A stretch of 64,000 nt of DNA from Bradyrhizobium murdochi (GCF_000472965.1 NZ_AXAU01000019.1:62001-126000), one strand, 5' to 3'; shown: positions 43,943 through 53,857, numbered from the stretch's first letter. Numbers and translations are program-made. Notes: a model not told the origin generated them from the letters alone.

Positions 43943-45613
43943 CTAGGAGGCCGCCCTCAATAGCCGTTCCGCCGCGGCCCGCGCTTCCGCCGTGATCTCC
44001 GCCCCCGCCAGCATGCGGGCGATTTCCTCGCGGCGGTGGTCGGCGGCGAGCGCGTTGACGCGGGTGGCGACGCGCTTGCCCTTGTCGAGCGCGTCCTTGG
44101 AAATCAGCAAATGCTGGTTGGCGCGTGCCGCGACCTGCGGCGCATGCGTCACCGCCATTACCTGAACCTGGCCGGCGAGCCGCGACAGCCGCGCGCCGAT
44201 CGCATCCGCCACCGCGCCGCCGACGCCGGTATCGATTTCGTCGAACACCAGCGTCGGCGCGGAGCCGCGATCGGACAACACAACCTTGAGCGCCAGCAGG
44301 AACCGCGACAGCTCGCCGCCGGAAGCGACCTTCATCAATGGTCCCGGCTTTGTCCCCGGATTGGTCTGAACCCAGAACTCGACGCGGTCGATGCCCTGCG
44401 GCCCAGGTGACTTCGCATCGGTGTCGACCTGCGTCATGAATTTCGCGCGATCGAGTTTCAGCGGCGCGAGTTCGGCGTTCACGGCCTTGTTGAGTTTTTC
44501 GGCGGACTTGCTGCGGGCTGCAGACAGCTTCGCCGCCGCCGCGCCGTAGCGCTGGTCGGCCTCGGCAGCCGCCGCTTCCAGCTTCTTCAGCCGATCCGCG
44601 CCGGCGTCGATCAGTGCGACGTCGGAGACGAATTTGGCCGCCAGTGCCGCCAGTCCATCGACCGGAGTCGAATATTTGCGCGAGGCGGCGCGCAGCGCAA
44701 ACAGCCGCTCCTCGATCCGCTCCAGCTCGGCCGGATCGAAATCGGCCGCAACCAGCGCGGCGCTGAGATGCTGGTCGGCCTCTTCCAGCGCGTTGATCGC
44801 GATGTCGATCGCCTTCACCGCCGGCTCGACCAGCGCCGGCGAATTGGCGGCGCGGCGCTCGAGGCGGCGCACGGCCGCCGCCAGCGCCGGCACCGGCGAG
44901 TTGTGGCCGCCAACCGCCTCCTGCGCCTCACGCAGGTCGCTGGCGATCTTCTCGCCCTGCATCATGGTGGTGCGGCGTTCGGCGAGCGCGGTCTCCTCGC
45001 CGTCCTTCGGCTTCAGCGCTTTGAGTTCGTCGGCGGCGTGACGCAAATAATCCGCCTCGCGCGCGGCGCGTTCCATGCTGGCGCGATGCTCGTCGAGCGC
45101 CTGATTGGCGGTGCGCCGCGCCTCCCACAGCGTCTCCAGCGCGGCGACTTCTTTTTCCAGCCCGGCAAACGCGTCGAGCAACTGCCGGTGCGTCGAAGCA
45201 TCGACCAGCGCGCGCTCGTCATGCTGACCGTGAATTTCGACCAGCGCCGCCCCTACCGCCTTCAGGGTCTGCACGCTGATCGACTGGTCGTTGATGAAGG
45301 CGCGGGTGCGGCCGTCAGCGAGCTGCACGCGGCGAAGAATCATTTCGCCGGTGTCGTCGAGGCCGTTCTCGGAAAGGATCGCTGTCGCGGGATGGCCCTT
45401 GGGAACGTCGAAGCTGGCCGTCACCTGGCCCTGCTCCGCGCCATGGCGAACCAGGCCCGCATCACCGCGGCCGCCGAGCGCCAGCGCAAAGGCATCGAGC
45501 AGGATGGATTTGCCCGCGCCGGTTTCGCCGGTCAGCACCGCGAGGCCACGGGAGAATTCGATATCGAGCCGTTCGATCAGGACGATGTCACGGATCGACA
45601 GACGCGCCAGCAT
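43943..45613 (-). CDS. recN: DNA repair protein RecN
   Basis: A 556-residue SMC-like ATPase. Walker A is LTGETGAGKSILLDAFALAL (near residues 28-47), a central coiled-coil region follows, and the C-terminal half has SGGELSRFLLALK (signature) and PTLVFDEIDTGVGG (Walker B). RecN acts at double-strand breaks. It follows bamD after a double inverted-repeat region. Confidence 0.96.
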   Translation of the reverse strand: MLARLSIRDIVLIERLDIEFSRGLAVLTGETGAGKSILLDAFALALGGRGDAGLVRHGAEQGQVTASFDVPKGHPATAILSENGLDDTGEMILRRVQLADGRTRAFINDQSISVQTLKAVGAALVEIHGQHDERALVDASTHRQLLDAFAGLEKEVAALETLWEARRTANQALDEHRASMERAAREADYLRHAADELKALKPKDGEETALAERRTTMMQGEKIASDLREAQEAVGGHNSPVPALAAAVRRLERRAANSPALVEPAVKAIDIAINALEEADQHLSAALVAADFDPAELERIEERLFALRAASRKYSTPVDGLAALAAKFVSDVALIDAGADRLKKLEAAAAEADQRYGAAAAKLSAARSKSAEKLNKAVNAELAPLKLDRAKFMTQVDTDAKSPGPQGIDRVEFWVQTNPGTKPGPLMKVASGGELSRFLLALKVVLSDRGSAPTLVFDEIDTGVGGAVADAIGARLSRLAGQVQVMAVTHAPQVAARANQHLLISKDALDKGKRVATRVNALAADHRREEIARMLAGAEITAEARAAAERLLRAAS

Positions 45614-45626
45614 GCGAAGTCAATTC

Positions 45627-45702
45627 CTAGTGGTCCGGTTCTAACATTCGCTCCCCGCCGGGGAGCCACTTTTGCGAATGTTAGAATCAAAAGGACCACT
45701 AG
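45627..45702. repeat. Inverted repeat between bamD and recN, first unit
   Basis: CTAGTGGTCC (45627-45636) mirrors GGACCACTAG (45693-45702), and inside it CTAACATTCGC mirrors GCGAATGTTAG around a CCCCGCCGGGG hairpin: a nested stem of 76 bases. Confidence 0.8.
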
Positions 45703-45716
45703 CAAATATCAAGCTG

Positions 45717-45796
45717 GTAGTGGAGCTTTATGGATTTGACATTCGCTTCACGAAGTCGCGGCAAGTATCGAGCGAATGTCAAATCCGCTCCACTAC
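45717..45796. repeat. Inverted repeat between bamD and recN, second unit
   Basis: GTAGTGGAGC (45717-45726) mirrors GCTCCACTAC (45787-45796), and inside it GGATTTGACATTCGC mirrors GCGAATGTCAAATCC. The right arm covers the bamD stop codon, so the hairpin may end or protect that transcript. It shares the ACATTCGC theme with the first unit. Confidence 0.8.
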
Positions 45797-46701
45797 CCGA
45801 GACCCAACTTCTTGAAGGCCCTGGAAATATAGGACCCCTTGTTCTCGCTCGGCTCGAGACCGCCCGACTTTACAAGATTATAGGCGTCCTTGTACCAGCG
45901 GCTGTCAGGAAAATTGTGCCCAAGTACGGCTGCCGCCGTCTGCGCCTCGCCGACGATGCCGATCGCCATATAGGCCTCGGTGAGTCGCGCCAGCGCTTCC
46001 TCGACATGCCGCGTGGTCTGGTAGCGAGTGACCACGGTCTTGAAGCGGTTGATGGCGGCGGTGTAGTCGCGCCGTTCCATGTAGTAGCGGCCGACGTCCA
46101 TTTCCTTGCCGGCGAGCTGGTCGCGCGCGCCTTCGAGCTTGGCCTTGGCGGAGTTGGCGTACTCCGAGGTCGGATATTTGCGAATCACCTCTTCCAGCGC
46201 CGCGATCGCCTTTTCGGTGCGGCCCTGGTCGCGAGAGATGTCCGGGATCTGGTCGTAATGCGAAGCCGCAATCAGATATTGCGCGTAGGCCGCATCGGGG
46301 CTGCCGGGATGCAGCGTGACGTAACGCGTCGCTGCGCCGATGCAGCTATCGTAATCGCCGGCATTGTAAAAGGAGTAGGCCGACATCAGGAGCGATTTGC
46401 GTGCCCAGTCGGAATAAGGATGCTGGCGATCGACCTCCTCGAATTTCTTGGATGCCGCCTTCAGATCCTTGCGCTGGTTCATCAGGTACAAGCCCTCATT
46501 GTAGAGCTTGTCCGCCGGCTCCTCGTTGAAGGTGTCGTCCTTTTGCGTGAACTTGTCCCAGAGCGCGCCGGTGCCGCAGCCGCTCAAGGGAATGGCAAGC
46601 ACGATCAACCCTGCAGCCAGACGTAGCGAGCGTCCGGCGCGAGCGAGGCTGGAGCGCCCGAGTGATTGGCCTGATTCGAGCGTCATACGCTGTGCCGACA
46701 T
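45793..46701 (-). CDS. bamD: Outer membrane assembly lipoprotein BamD
   Basis: A 302-residue lipoprotein. The lipobox IPLSGC puts the lipidated cysteine near residue 42, and five TPR-like repeats follow (EEPADKLYNEGLYLMNQRKD through YKDAYNLV). BamD is the essential lipoprotein of the BAM outer-membrane assembly complex. The frame reaches back to an ATG at 46779; 46701 (MSAQRMTLE) gives a more normal signal peptide, and 46686 is another option. Confidence 0.93.
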   Translation of the reverse strand: MSAQRMTLESGQSLGRSSLARAGRSLRLAAGLIVLAIPLSGCGTGALWDKFTQKDDTFNEEPADKLYNEGLYLMNQRKDLKAASKKFEEVDRQHPYSDWARKSLLMSAYSFYNAGDYDSCIGAATRYVTLHPGSPDAAYAQYLIAASHYDQIPDISRDQGRTEKAIAALEEVIRKYPTSEYANSAKAKLEGARDQLAGKEMDVGRYYMERRDYTAAINRFKTVVTRYQTTRHVEEALARLTEAYMAIGIVGEAQTAAAVLGHNFPDSRWYKDAYNLVKSGGLEPSENKGSYISRAFKKLGLG

Positions 46702-47024
46702 GGAATTTGTGACCTGACGCCCCGTGATGCGACTGATGAGTGAGCCCGCCCGTCCGTGAACCGCAGCCATGGACGTCATATTCCCCGTGCCCCAAATTTC
46801 TTGAGCCCAATACGCTCGGTGCCCAATTCTTTAAGGCCCGTGGCGCCTTGTGGTGCTACCGCGGGCTTCTCTAGCCGAAAAATGGTCCTCGACCAACCGA
46901 ATACGCAGCCAATTCGCCCGGATTAAGGCGGCTGAACGGCCACGTTACCACCGTGGTTACCACGGAAAACGCGCCCAAGCGGCGCAAAACAGCTCAAAAT
47001 TCAGAGCTTTTGCAAAGACGAAAG
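46702..47024. other. Intergenic region between lpxC and bamD
   Basis: No gene recognised. It holds the possible N-terminal extension of bamD (to 46779), then moderately AT-richer sequence with the direct-repeat-like CACCGTGGTTACCACGG near 46949. The promoter of bamD is presumably here. Confidence 0.4.
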
Positions 47025-47984
47025 TCAGGAAACGTCGGGACCATAGGCCGGGGCTATCATGCCGCCCACCATGCCTGCGCCGGCCTCGACATAAGCGCGG
47101 GGACGGCGTGCCGGTTCAGCCTCGACCACCCGCCAGGCGCTGCGATCGGCCAACAGGGCGGTCAGCACGGCGTGGTTCAGCTTGTGGCCGCCACGTACTG
47201 AACGGTAGGCGCCGAGCAGCGGCAGACCAGCCAGGGTCAAATCACCGACCGCATCCAGCGCCTTGTGGCGAGCGCACTCATCGCTGAAGCGCAGCCCTTC
47301 GGTGTTCAGCAGGCGGGCTTCGTCGAACACCACCGTGTTCTCAAACGAGGCACCACGCGCATAACCGGCGCTCCAGAGCCGCGCGACGTTGTTCATGAAG
47401 CCAAAAGTCCGGGCGCGGGAAATCTCGCGGCGGAAGCTTTCGGGGCTGAGATCGATGGAATATTTCTGGCAGCCGATCATGGCGTTGTTGAAGTCGATCT
47501 CGACCTCGACGCGAAACCCGTTGCCATGCGGGCGCAACTCGCCAAAACTGTCGCCGATCGCAACCTGCACCGGCTTGAGCACCTGAATGAAGCGGCGGGA
47601 GGCCGACTGGGTGACGATGCCGGCCTGATCGATAGCGGCAACGAAAGCCGCCGCGCTGCCGTCCATGATCGGAACTTCGGGGCCGTCGACTTCGATGATG
47701 GCGTTGTCGACACCCATGCCGCGCAGGGCAGCAAGGACATGTTCTGCGGTGGAAACCAGCGGACCTTCGCGGTCGCCAAGAACGGTAGCAAGATCGGTGG
47801 CAGTTACGGCGGCGGCTACTGCGGGAACCTCACGATCGGCTTCGTCCAGGCCGGTACGGACAAAAACAAAACCCGCATCCACAGGAGCAGGTCCAAGCGT
47901 GAGGCTGACAGGTAATCCGGAATGAACGCCAACACCCGTTACGGTGGCTTGCGACCGAAGCGTCGTTTGGCGACTGAATTTCAT
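47025..47984 (-). CDS. lpxC: UDP-3-O-acyl-N-acetylglucosamine deacetylase
   Basis: A 319-residue LpxC with the first-domain SQATVTGVGVHSGLPVSLTL, the zinc-site histidine in STAEHVLAALRGMGVDNA, PIMDGSAAAFV, and the second-domain SDECARHKALDAVGDLTLAG with HxxxD zinc ligands plus GGHKLNH. It commits lipid A synthesis. It lies between ftsZ and bamD as in many alphaproteobacteria. Confidence 0.97.
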   Translation of the reverse strand: MKFSRQTTLRSQATVTGVGVHSGLPVSLTLGPAPVDAGFVFVRTGLDEADREVPAVAAAVTATDLATVLGDREGPLVSTAEHVLAALRGMGVDNAIIEVDGPEVPIMDGSAAAFVAAIDQAGIVTQSASRRFIQVLKPVQVAIGDSFGELRPHGNGFRVEVEIDFNNAMIGCQKYSIDLSPESFRREISRARTFGFMNNVARLWSAGYARGASFENTVVFDEARLLNTEGLRFSDECARHKALDAVGDLTLAGLPLLGAYRSVRGGHKLNHAVLTALLADRSAWRVVEAEPARRPRAYVEAGAGMVGGMIAPAYGPDVS

Positions 47985-48335
47985 CGATAACTGCCCACTA
48001 CCCGACTTAACCTAAAGACGGGAACCGCGCGCTAGCGTCGATTCGCGTTCTAGGCATCCCCAAAGTCACGGCAGACCATAGTCATTGCCCTAAGGCGCAC
48101 AACTCACGCTTCTTTACGGATTGTTACCCTATCTCTGCCGCATTCGCGCCAAGGGTTAACCAAACTCCGACGCGGCCGGACGCTGTTCGAGCTTCGATAC
48201 CTGATCACGAAATGGATAATTAATGATTTAAAATCAGTTGGTTGGCGCGTCCGCTGGACCTCGGCACTAGGCCAAAGAGAAGGGCCCCGACCGTTCCAGC
48301 GGGGCCCCTTGGATCACCTCGATTGTAACAAAAGC
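47985..48335. other. Intergenic region between ftsZ and lpxC
   Basis: Contains the ftsZ terminator (48280-48310) and the AT-richer lpxC leader. GGGTTAACC near 48151 and TTAATGATTTAA near 48222 resemble CtrA half-sites but do not fit the TTAA-N7-TTAA spacing. No gene seen. Confidence 0.45.
48280..48310 (-). terminator. Terminator of ftsZ
   Basis: On the minus strand AAGGGGCCCCG pairs with CGGGGCCCTT around a CTGGAACGGT loop, followed by CTCTTT. It lies 26 bases after the ftsZ stop. Confidence 0.75.
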
Positions 48336-50147
48336 TCAGTTGGCCTGGCGTCGGAGGAAGGCCGGGATATCAAGATGGTCGTCGCCCTGTGGCGCCGGTG
48401 CAACAGGTGCCGGGCGGCCATGGGCGTCCAGACCCTGCGGCGCCGAGCGCTTTGCATACTCCGATACCGGCTCGTGATTCGCCATTTGCTGGGCGACGGT
48501 GCGCTGCGGCTTGCGTTCGGGCAGCGGCGGCAGCGGCGCCATCGACGGGCCCGAGGCACGTGCCGCGATCGGCGGCTCGGTCTCTTCGTCGCGGCGGCCG
48601 AGGCCGACATTGGCGAGCCGCTGCAGCAGCGACAGCCGCGTCTTCTGCGGGTGCTCCTCCTCGGGCTCGCCGCGAGCGTGCCGGATCTCGGCCTGGGCGG
48701 GCATCGGGAGGTCCTCGAACTTCGGCATCCGCGGCGTGCGGGCCGGCGGACGTTCGGCCGCCTGCGGGATGAAGGTTTCAGGCGCCGGCGCCTCCGGCTC
48801 GACGCGGGCGGCCTCCTTGTGATCCGGGAACAGCGTCGGCTTTTGCGCGATCGGGCGAACCGTGACGTCGCCGTAGGAGGCGGGCTGGATCGGGGCCTGT
48901 TGCGGCGTCTCAACCGCCGCAGCAATCGCGGCAAGCGCCGCGCGCTCGACGTTGCCGCGCTGTGCCGGCGTAGCGGCAGGAGCCGGTGCCGGAGCACCTG
49001 CCTGCTGCGCAGCCGCCGGCTCGAGCTTCTGGGCGCGTTCGGCCAGGCGCGCATTGTCGGCGCGCAGGCGAGCGGTCAGTTCGGCCAGCCGGTTGTCCGG
49101 CGAAGACGGCGTGGCAGAGGCGGTGGTTGCGGTGGTGGTGGCAGTGGCAGCGGCGGCGGTGCCCGCGTTGCGCGCAATCTGCGACTGGTCGATGCCGGTC
49201 GCGACCACGGAGACGCGGATGATGCCGTCGAGCGATTCGTCGAAGGTGGCGCCGACGATGATGTTGGCGTCCTGGTCGACTTCCTCGCGAATCCGCGTGG
49301 CGGCTTCGTCGACTTCGAACAGCGTGAGGTCCTTGCCGCCGGTGATCGAGATCAACAGGCCGCGCGCCCCCTTCATCGAGGAATCATCGATCAGCGGGTT
49401 GGCGATCGCAGCTTCGGCCGCGGTCAGCGCGCGCTTCTCGCCGGTCGCCTCGCCGGTGCCCATCATCGCCTTGCCCATTTCCCTCATCACCGCCCTTACG
49501 TCGGCGAAGTCGAGATTGATCAGGCCTTCCTTCACCATGAGGTCGGTGATGCAGGCGACGCCCGAATAGAGCACCTGGTCGGCCATCGCGAAGGCGTCGG
49601 CGAAGGTGGTCTTTTCGTTGGCGACCCGGAACAGGTTCTGGTTCGGGATGATCAGCAGCGTGTCGACCACCTTGTGCAGCTCGGCGATGCCGGACTCGGC
49701 GGTGCGCATGCGGCGCTGGCCTTCGAAATGGAACGGCTTGGTGACGACGCCGACGGTGAGGATGCCCATGTCGCGCGCGGTCTTGGCAATCACCGGAGCG
49801 GCGCCGGTGCCGGTGCCGCCGCCCATGCCGGCGGTGACGAACACCATGTTGGCGCCCGAGAGATGGTCGCGCAGCTCGTCGATCACTTCCTGCGCCGCCG
49901 CCGCGCCGACATCAGGCTGGGACCCCGCGCCGAGGCCCTGCGTCACCTGGGTGCCCATCTGCACGATGCGCTGGGCCTTCGACATGGTCAGCGCCTGCGC
50001 GTCGGTGTTGGCGACGACGAAATCGACCCCCTGCAACCCGGCAGTGATCATGTTGTTGACGGCATTGCCGCCTGCGCCACCGACGCCGAAGACGGTAATC
50101 CGCGGTTTCAGCTCGCTGATGTCAGGGGGGGTCAGATTGAGTGCCAT
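48336..50147 (-). CDS. ftsZ: Cell division GTPase FtsZ
   Basis: A 603-residue FtsZ. The GTPase domain has VGGAGGNAVNNMI and the tubulin signature GGGTGTGAAP, with NPLIDDSSMKGARGLLISITGG (in two parts: NPLIDDSSMK, GARGLLISITGG) in the C-terminal subdomain. A long disordered linker of about 230 residues rich in A, P and E follows, then the conserved tail peptide DIPAFLRRQ that binds FtsA. The long linker is typical of alphaproteobacteria. It forms the division ring. Confidence 0.98.
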   Translation of the reverse strand: MALNLTPPDISELKPRITVFGVGGAGGNAVNNMITAGLQGVDFVVANTDAQALTMSKAQRIVQMGTQVTQGLGAGSQPDVGAAAAQEVIDELRDHLSGANMVFVTAGMGGGTGTGAAPVIAKTARDMGILTVGVVTKPFHFEGQRRMRTAESGIAELHKVVDTLLIIPNQNLFRVANEKTTFADAFAMADQVLYSGVACITDLMVKEGLINLDFADVRAVMREMGKAMMGTGEATGEKRALTAAEAAIANPLIDDSSMKGARGLLISITGGKDLTLFEVDEAATRIREEVDQDANIIVGATFDESLDGIIRVSVVATGIDQSQIARNAGTAAAATATTTATTASATPSSPDNRLAELTARLRADNARLAERAQKLEPAAAQQAGAPAPAPAATPAQRGNVERAALAAIAAAVETPQQAPIQPASYGDVTVRPIAQKPTLFPDHKEAARVEPEAPAPETFIPQAAERPPARTPRMPKFEDLPMPAQAEIRHARGEPEEEHPQKTRLSLLQRLANVGLGRRDEETEPPIAARASGPSMAPLPPLPERKPQRTVAQQMANHEPVSEYAKRSAPQGLDAHGRPAPVAPAPQGDDHLDIPAFLRRQAN

Positions 50148-50234
50148 GGTTGCCTCTCTACGACGCGCGCGTTGGTTCGCCCCGGCCGGCGGCCGCGGGA
50201 TTTGGTGAAAATCGTTTGGTCACAGGACCGGTCA

Positions 50235-51554
50235 TCAGAAGCCCTCGCGAAGCCATCGTCCGACCTTTCCAAAATAGCCGTCTGTCCCTGTCTTGAGCTG
50301 CCGCGTATGCCGCGGTTCGACGTGTTCAAGATGAGCGTATTGTGGATAGACCAGGAGGCCGGTGGGAACCGCGAACGAAGCGCTCTTGGCCTCGTTGGGC
50401 AGCCGGCCGAAACCGAGCGGACGGCCGATCCGGACCGGCCGGTTGAGAATGCGCGTGGCAAGTTCGACGGTGCCGGTGAGCTGAGAAGCCCCACCGCTCA
50501 ACACAACCCGCGCCCTCGGCTCTGCCGCAAAGGGGGAATCCGCGAGCCGGTCCCGGACCATTTCAAAAATCTCCTCGGCGCGATGCCGGACGATGTTGGC
50601 AATCGTGGCGCGCGATACGATCTGCGGCGCATCGTGTTCCTCGCCCGCAGTCGGTACAGACATCAGCTCGCGCGCGTCAGACCCGCCGGTCAGCACGGTG
50701 CCATATAACGTCTTGATTCGCTCGGCATCCGCAATGCATGCGCCGACGCCGCGTGCAAGATCCATTGTCACGTGCTGCCCGCCGAGCGCAAATCCGCTCG
50801 CATGCACGAAGCGGCCGCCGGAATAGGTCGCAATCGTGGTCGATCCGGCCCCCATTTCGACCACAGCGGCGCCGAGATCGGCCTCGTCGTCGGTCAACAC
50901 GGACAGGCCTGCGACATAAGGACTCGCCGCCATGGCTTCGACGTTGAGGTGGCAGCGCTCGACCACCAGCATCAGGTTGCGGGCGACGGTGGCATCCGCC
51001 GTCACGACTTGCATGTCGACGCCGAACTGCCGCGCGACCATGCCGCGGGGATCGCGGATGCCCTTGACGCCGTCCAGAGCGTAACCGACCGGGAGCGCGT
51101 GCAGCACCGTGCGGCCCTCGCCGGTAGCGTGGCGCATACCGGTGGAGGTCACCCGGGTGACATCATCAGCGGTGACCGCGCCGCCTCTGATGTCAGCAGC
51201 GGCCTCGACAAGCTGCCCCTGCAGCCGGCCGCCGGAAATCGACAGCAATATTGATTCAACGCGGACCTTGGCCATGCGCTCGGCCAGCGCCACCGCCTGC
51301 CGCACCGCCTGCTCGCATTCGGCGAGATCGACCACGGCGCCCGCCTTGACGCCGCGCGACTGGATCTGGCTGTAGCCGATCAGTTCCACCGCGTGGGTAC
51401 GGCCGCGCAGCGCGTCGCTCGGCGGCGACGGCTTCAGCCGCGCAATCATGCAGGCGATCTTGCTGGTGCCGATATCGAGCGAGGCCACCATCGCCGTACG
51501 CTTGTGGTCGACGGGACGTGTCTTCGGGGTCTGGTTGCGATCGAGGCCGGTCAT
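50235..51554 (-). CDS. ftsA: Cell division protein FtsA
   Basis: A 439-residue actin-like protein with phosphate loops MVASLDIGTSKIACMIARL and VVEMGAGSTTIATYSGG, and VLSGGASQLTGTVELATRIL. The C-terminal amphipathic helix (FGKVGRWLREGF) anchors the Z-ring to the membrane. The start overlaps the ftsQ stop (ATGA). Confidence 0.97.
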   Translation of the reverse strand: MTGLDRNQTPKTRPVDHKRTAMVASLDIGTSKIACMIARLKPSPPSDALRGRTHAVELIGYSQIQSRGVKAGAVVDLAECEQAVRQAVALAERMAKVRVESILLSISGGRLQGQLVEAAADIRGGAVTADDVTRVTSTGMRHATGEGRTVLHALPVGYALDGVKGIRDPRGMVARQFGVDMQVVTADATVARNLMLVVERCHLNVEAMAASPYVAGLSVLTDDEADLGAAVVEMGAGSTTIATYSGGRFVHASGFALGGQHVTMDLARGVGACIADAERIKTLYGTVLTGGSDARELMSVPTAGEEHDAPQIVSRATIANIVRHRAEEIFEMVRDRLADSPFAAEPRARVVLSGGASQLTGTVELATRILNRPVRIGRPLGFGRLPNEAKSASFAVPTGLLVYPQYAHLEHVEPRHTRQLKTGTDGYFGKVGRWLREGF

Positions 51555-52540
51555 GCTGAATCACCGGCCTTCTTCTTGGTCTTCTTGTCCTTGAACAGTT
51601 CTTCGCGGGCCTTGGCCGCGTCTTCCGACAATTGCACCGTCAACCGGTCCGGCAGACGCATGTCGATGGCGACGATGTCGCGCGAGAACAGCTTGTCCTC
51701 CTTGTCGAGCTTGCTCAACATGGCAAGCGCGTTGCCGACGTCGTTCTCCGGCAAGCGAATGTCGAGGCCGTCCTTCAGCCGCAAATTCCAGCGCCGTTCG
51801 CCGACCAGGATTGCAGCCTTGGTCACCGAGCGGACCTGCGGATAGCGATCGAGCAGCGCGAGGAAATCACGGGCCCTGACATCGGCGCCCTTGCCGACCA
51901 CCAGCGGCAGCGTCACGAAGCGGCGCGATACGTAGGGCTCCAGCACCGCGCCGTCCTCGGAGATCACGGACAGCCGGCCGTCCTGCTGCCACAGCGCGAA
52001 CGCCGTGCGCTCGACGATGTCGATCTGCAACTGGCCAGGATACAGCTTCAGGATGGTCGCGTCCGCGATCCACGGATTCGCCTTGAGCTTGTCGCGCAGG
52101 ATGGCGGCATCGAGGAACAGCAGCGATGAGCGGCCGTTGACGCCGCCGATCGCGAGCACCTCGTCCTGGCTCAACTGCTTGCGGCCATTGATGGCAACCT
52201 CGGTGATGCGGAACCCGGCTGAATTGGCCAGCGCGTTGCGGGTATCGCTGACCGCAACCATGAATTCGTCAACATGACCGCCCTTGACGATCCCAAGACC
52301 GGCGCTGCCGAGTAGCATCAGCACGGTCAGGGTAACGCCGAGACGATTCGGCAGATAACGCTCAACTAGACGGACCAGGCGATTCGGCGGCTCGCGATCG
52401 ATCGTGGGCTTCGCCGGGAGCCGGGCGCGACGACCCAGCCGCTCGCGCAGCAGCACGACCGCTCCAATAGCGGCTGCTTTCAGGTCAGCCTGGGGCCCCA
52501 CCGATCTCACCGACCGCGTGAGGCGTCCTGCACCATCCAT
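51551..52540 (-). CDS. ftsQ: Cell division protein FtsQ
   Basis: A 329-residue bitopic membrane protein: a basic cytoplasmic tail, one membrane helix (LGVTLTVLMLLGSAGLGIV), a POTRA domain (FRITEVAINGRKQLSQDEVLAI) and an FtsQ beta domain (KLYPGQLQIDIVERTAFALW). It recruits FtsL/FtsB to the divisome. It overlaps ftsA by four bases. Confidence 0.95.
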   Translation of the reverse strand: MDGAGRLTRSVRSVGPQADLKAAAIGAVVLLRERLGRRARLPAKPTIDREPPNRLVRLVERYLPNRLGVTLTVLMLLGSAGLGIVKGGHVDEFMVAVSDTRNALANSAGFRITEVAINGRKQLSQDEVLAIGGVNGRSSLLFLDAAILRDKLKANPWIADATILKLYPGQLQIDIVERTAFALWQQDGRLSVISEDGAVLEPYVSRRFVTLPLVVGKGADVRARDFLALLDRYPQVRSVTKAAILVGERRWNLRLKDGLDIRLPENDVGNALAMLSKLDKEDKLFSRDIVAIDMRLPDRLTVQLSEDAAKAREELFKDKKTKKKAGDSA

Positions 52541-52841
52541 TGCACGAGCCTGTCCAAGTGTTGTTCCCGCAAGCTTTTTGCGGGTCCTGGCCCAGATGAC
52601 GTCTCGGCGTTGCCGGACTTAAGGGCTGACCGGAACTCGGAACAGCGCACACCCCGGCAGCCAAGCGCCACATGCGCCGCCAGCGTTAACCTTCGGACTT
52701 ACTGGTAAACAAAGTGTAAAAACGCGGGGGTGCTGAAACGTTTTGGTGCGTCTTTTGAGTAGTTTGCCGGCCAACTGTTAGGATTTTGAAACAATTTTAG
52801 TGGTCGGGCCGTGTTCCCCGTTAACGACCGGCCGGGGCCGG
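52541..52841. other. Intergenic region upstream of ftsQ
   Basis: No gene. A CCCGCAA/TTGCGGG hairpin lies at 52566-52584 in the ftsQ leader. An AT-rich stretch (about 52690-52800) with several A- and T-tracts is the likely promoter zone of ftsQAZ. GTTAAC motifs occur near 52684 and 52819. Confidence 0.45.
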
Positions 52842-53834
52842 TCACACCCGCTCCCGGCTGCGCCGTTCGGCCAAGGCGATCTGGTCACGCAGGAAATCCG
52901 GAAACTCGATCCCCTGGGCCTTGAGCGCCTTCGGGTAGAGCGAGGCCGCAGTCAGCCCGGGCAAGGTATTGGTTTCGAGGTAAACCGGCCCATTCGCCGA
53001 GACGATGAAGTCGGTCCGGGAATAGCCGCTGCAGGAGAGCGCTTTGTGCGCCCGCAGCGCGTGATCCTGCAGTTGCGCAGTGATGTCAGGAGAAAAGCGC
53101 CCCGGGCAGATCTCCTGAGTCGATTTGAGCAGATATTTGGCCGTGTAATCGAAGGTGCCCTCCCCCGGCACAATCTCGATCGGCGGCAGCGACATCACCG
53201 TGCCATCCGATTGCTCCAGCACGCCGCAGGTTGCTTCGACGCCGGCTATGAAGGGCTCGATCACATATTCTTCGATTCTAGCGGCGTTGCGGACCGCGAC
53301 CAGGTCCTGGTTGGCGTTGACGAAGATCAGGCCGTAGCTCGAACCGTCTCGCGCCGGCTTTGCGATCAGCCTGCCGTATTCGGCAAACGCTGCGTCAAGG
53401 TTTTCCAGGGCGACGCCGGCCGGAGCCGCGACACCGGCAATCGCCACAAACCGTTTCGCCGCAACCTTATCAAAAGCGAGATTCGAAGACGCCGAGCCCG
53501 ATCCAGTGAAGGGAATGCCGCGCATTTCGCACATCGCCTGCAGCTCGCCGTTCTCGGCACGGCCGCCGTGCAGCCCGAGCACCAGCACACGGTCTTCCGC
53601 GGTCGCCTTGTCGAGCGCCGCTTCCAGCGCGATGCCGCGATTGCCCGGCTTGAATTCATCCTCAAAGGGACGCGAATGCTCGAGCAGCGCCTTCGAACTG
53701 ACCTCGTGAACGGTATCCGCCACATGCCAGAACCAGAGATCGGCTTCCGGCAACGCGCGGTGCAGCGCCTGCGCGGTCGCCACCGAAACCAGCCGCTCTT
53801 TATTGGTGCCGCCAAAGAGAATGGTCGTTCGCAT
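52842..53834 (-). CDS. ddl: D-alanine--D-alanine ligase
   Basis: A 330-residue ATP-grasp ligase. The ATP-grasp features are FTGSGSASSNLAFDKVAAKR, LIAKPARDGSSYGLIF and GPVYLETNTLPGLTAASLYP (Mg-binding E and N). It makes the D-Ala-D-Ala dipeptide for peptidoglycan. The N-terminal NKERLVSV replaces the common SxEREVSL, a variant that seems usual in this lineage. Confidence 0.92.
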   Translation of the reverse strand: MRTTILFGGTNKERLVSVATAQALHRALPEADLWFWHVADTVHEVSSKALLEHSRPFEDEFKPGNRGIALEAALDKATAEDRVLVLGLHGGRAENGELQAMCEMRGIPFTGSGSASSNLAFDKVAAKRFVAIAGVAAPAGVALENLDAAFAEYGRLIAKPARDGSSYGLIFVNANQDLVAVRNAARIEEYVIEPFIAGVEATCGVLEQSDGTVMSLPPIEIVPGEGTFDYTAKYLLKSTQEICPGRFSPDITAQLQDHALRAHKALSCSGYSRTDFIVSANGPVYLETNTLPGLTAASLYPKALKAQGIEFPDFLRDQIALAERRSRERV

Positions 53835-53857
53835 GCTGCCTCGCTACCCCGCTGCTT

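Noticed and set aside
48309..50708. A 799-codon plus-strand frame opposite ftsZ and ftsA
   Set aside because: Antisense to two certain genes; its composition is explained by their codon bias.
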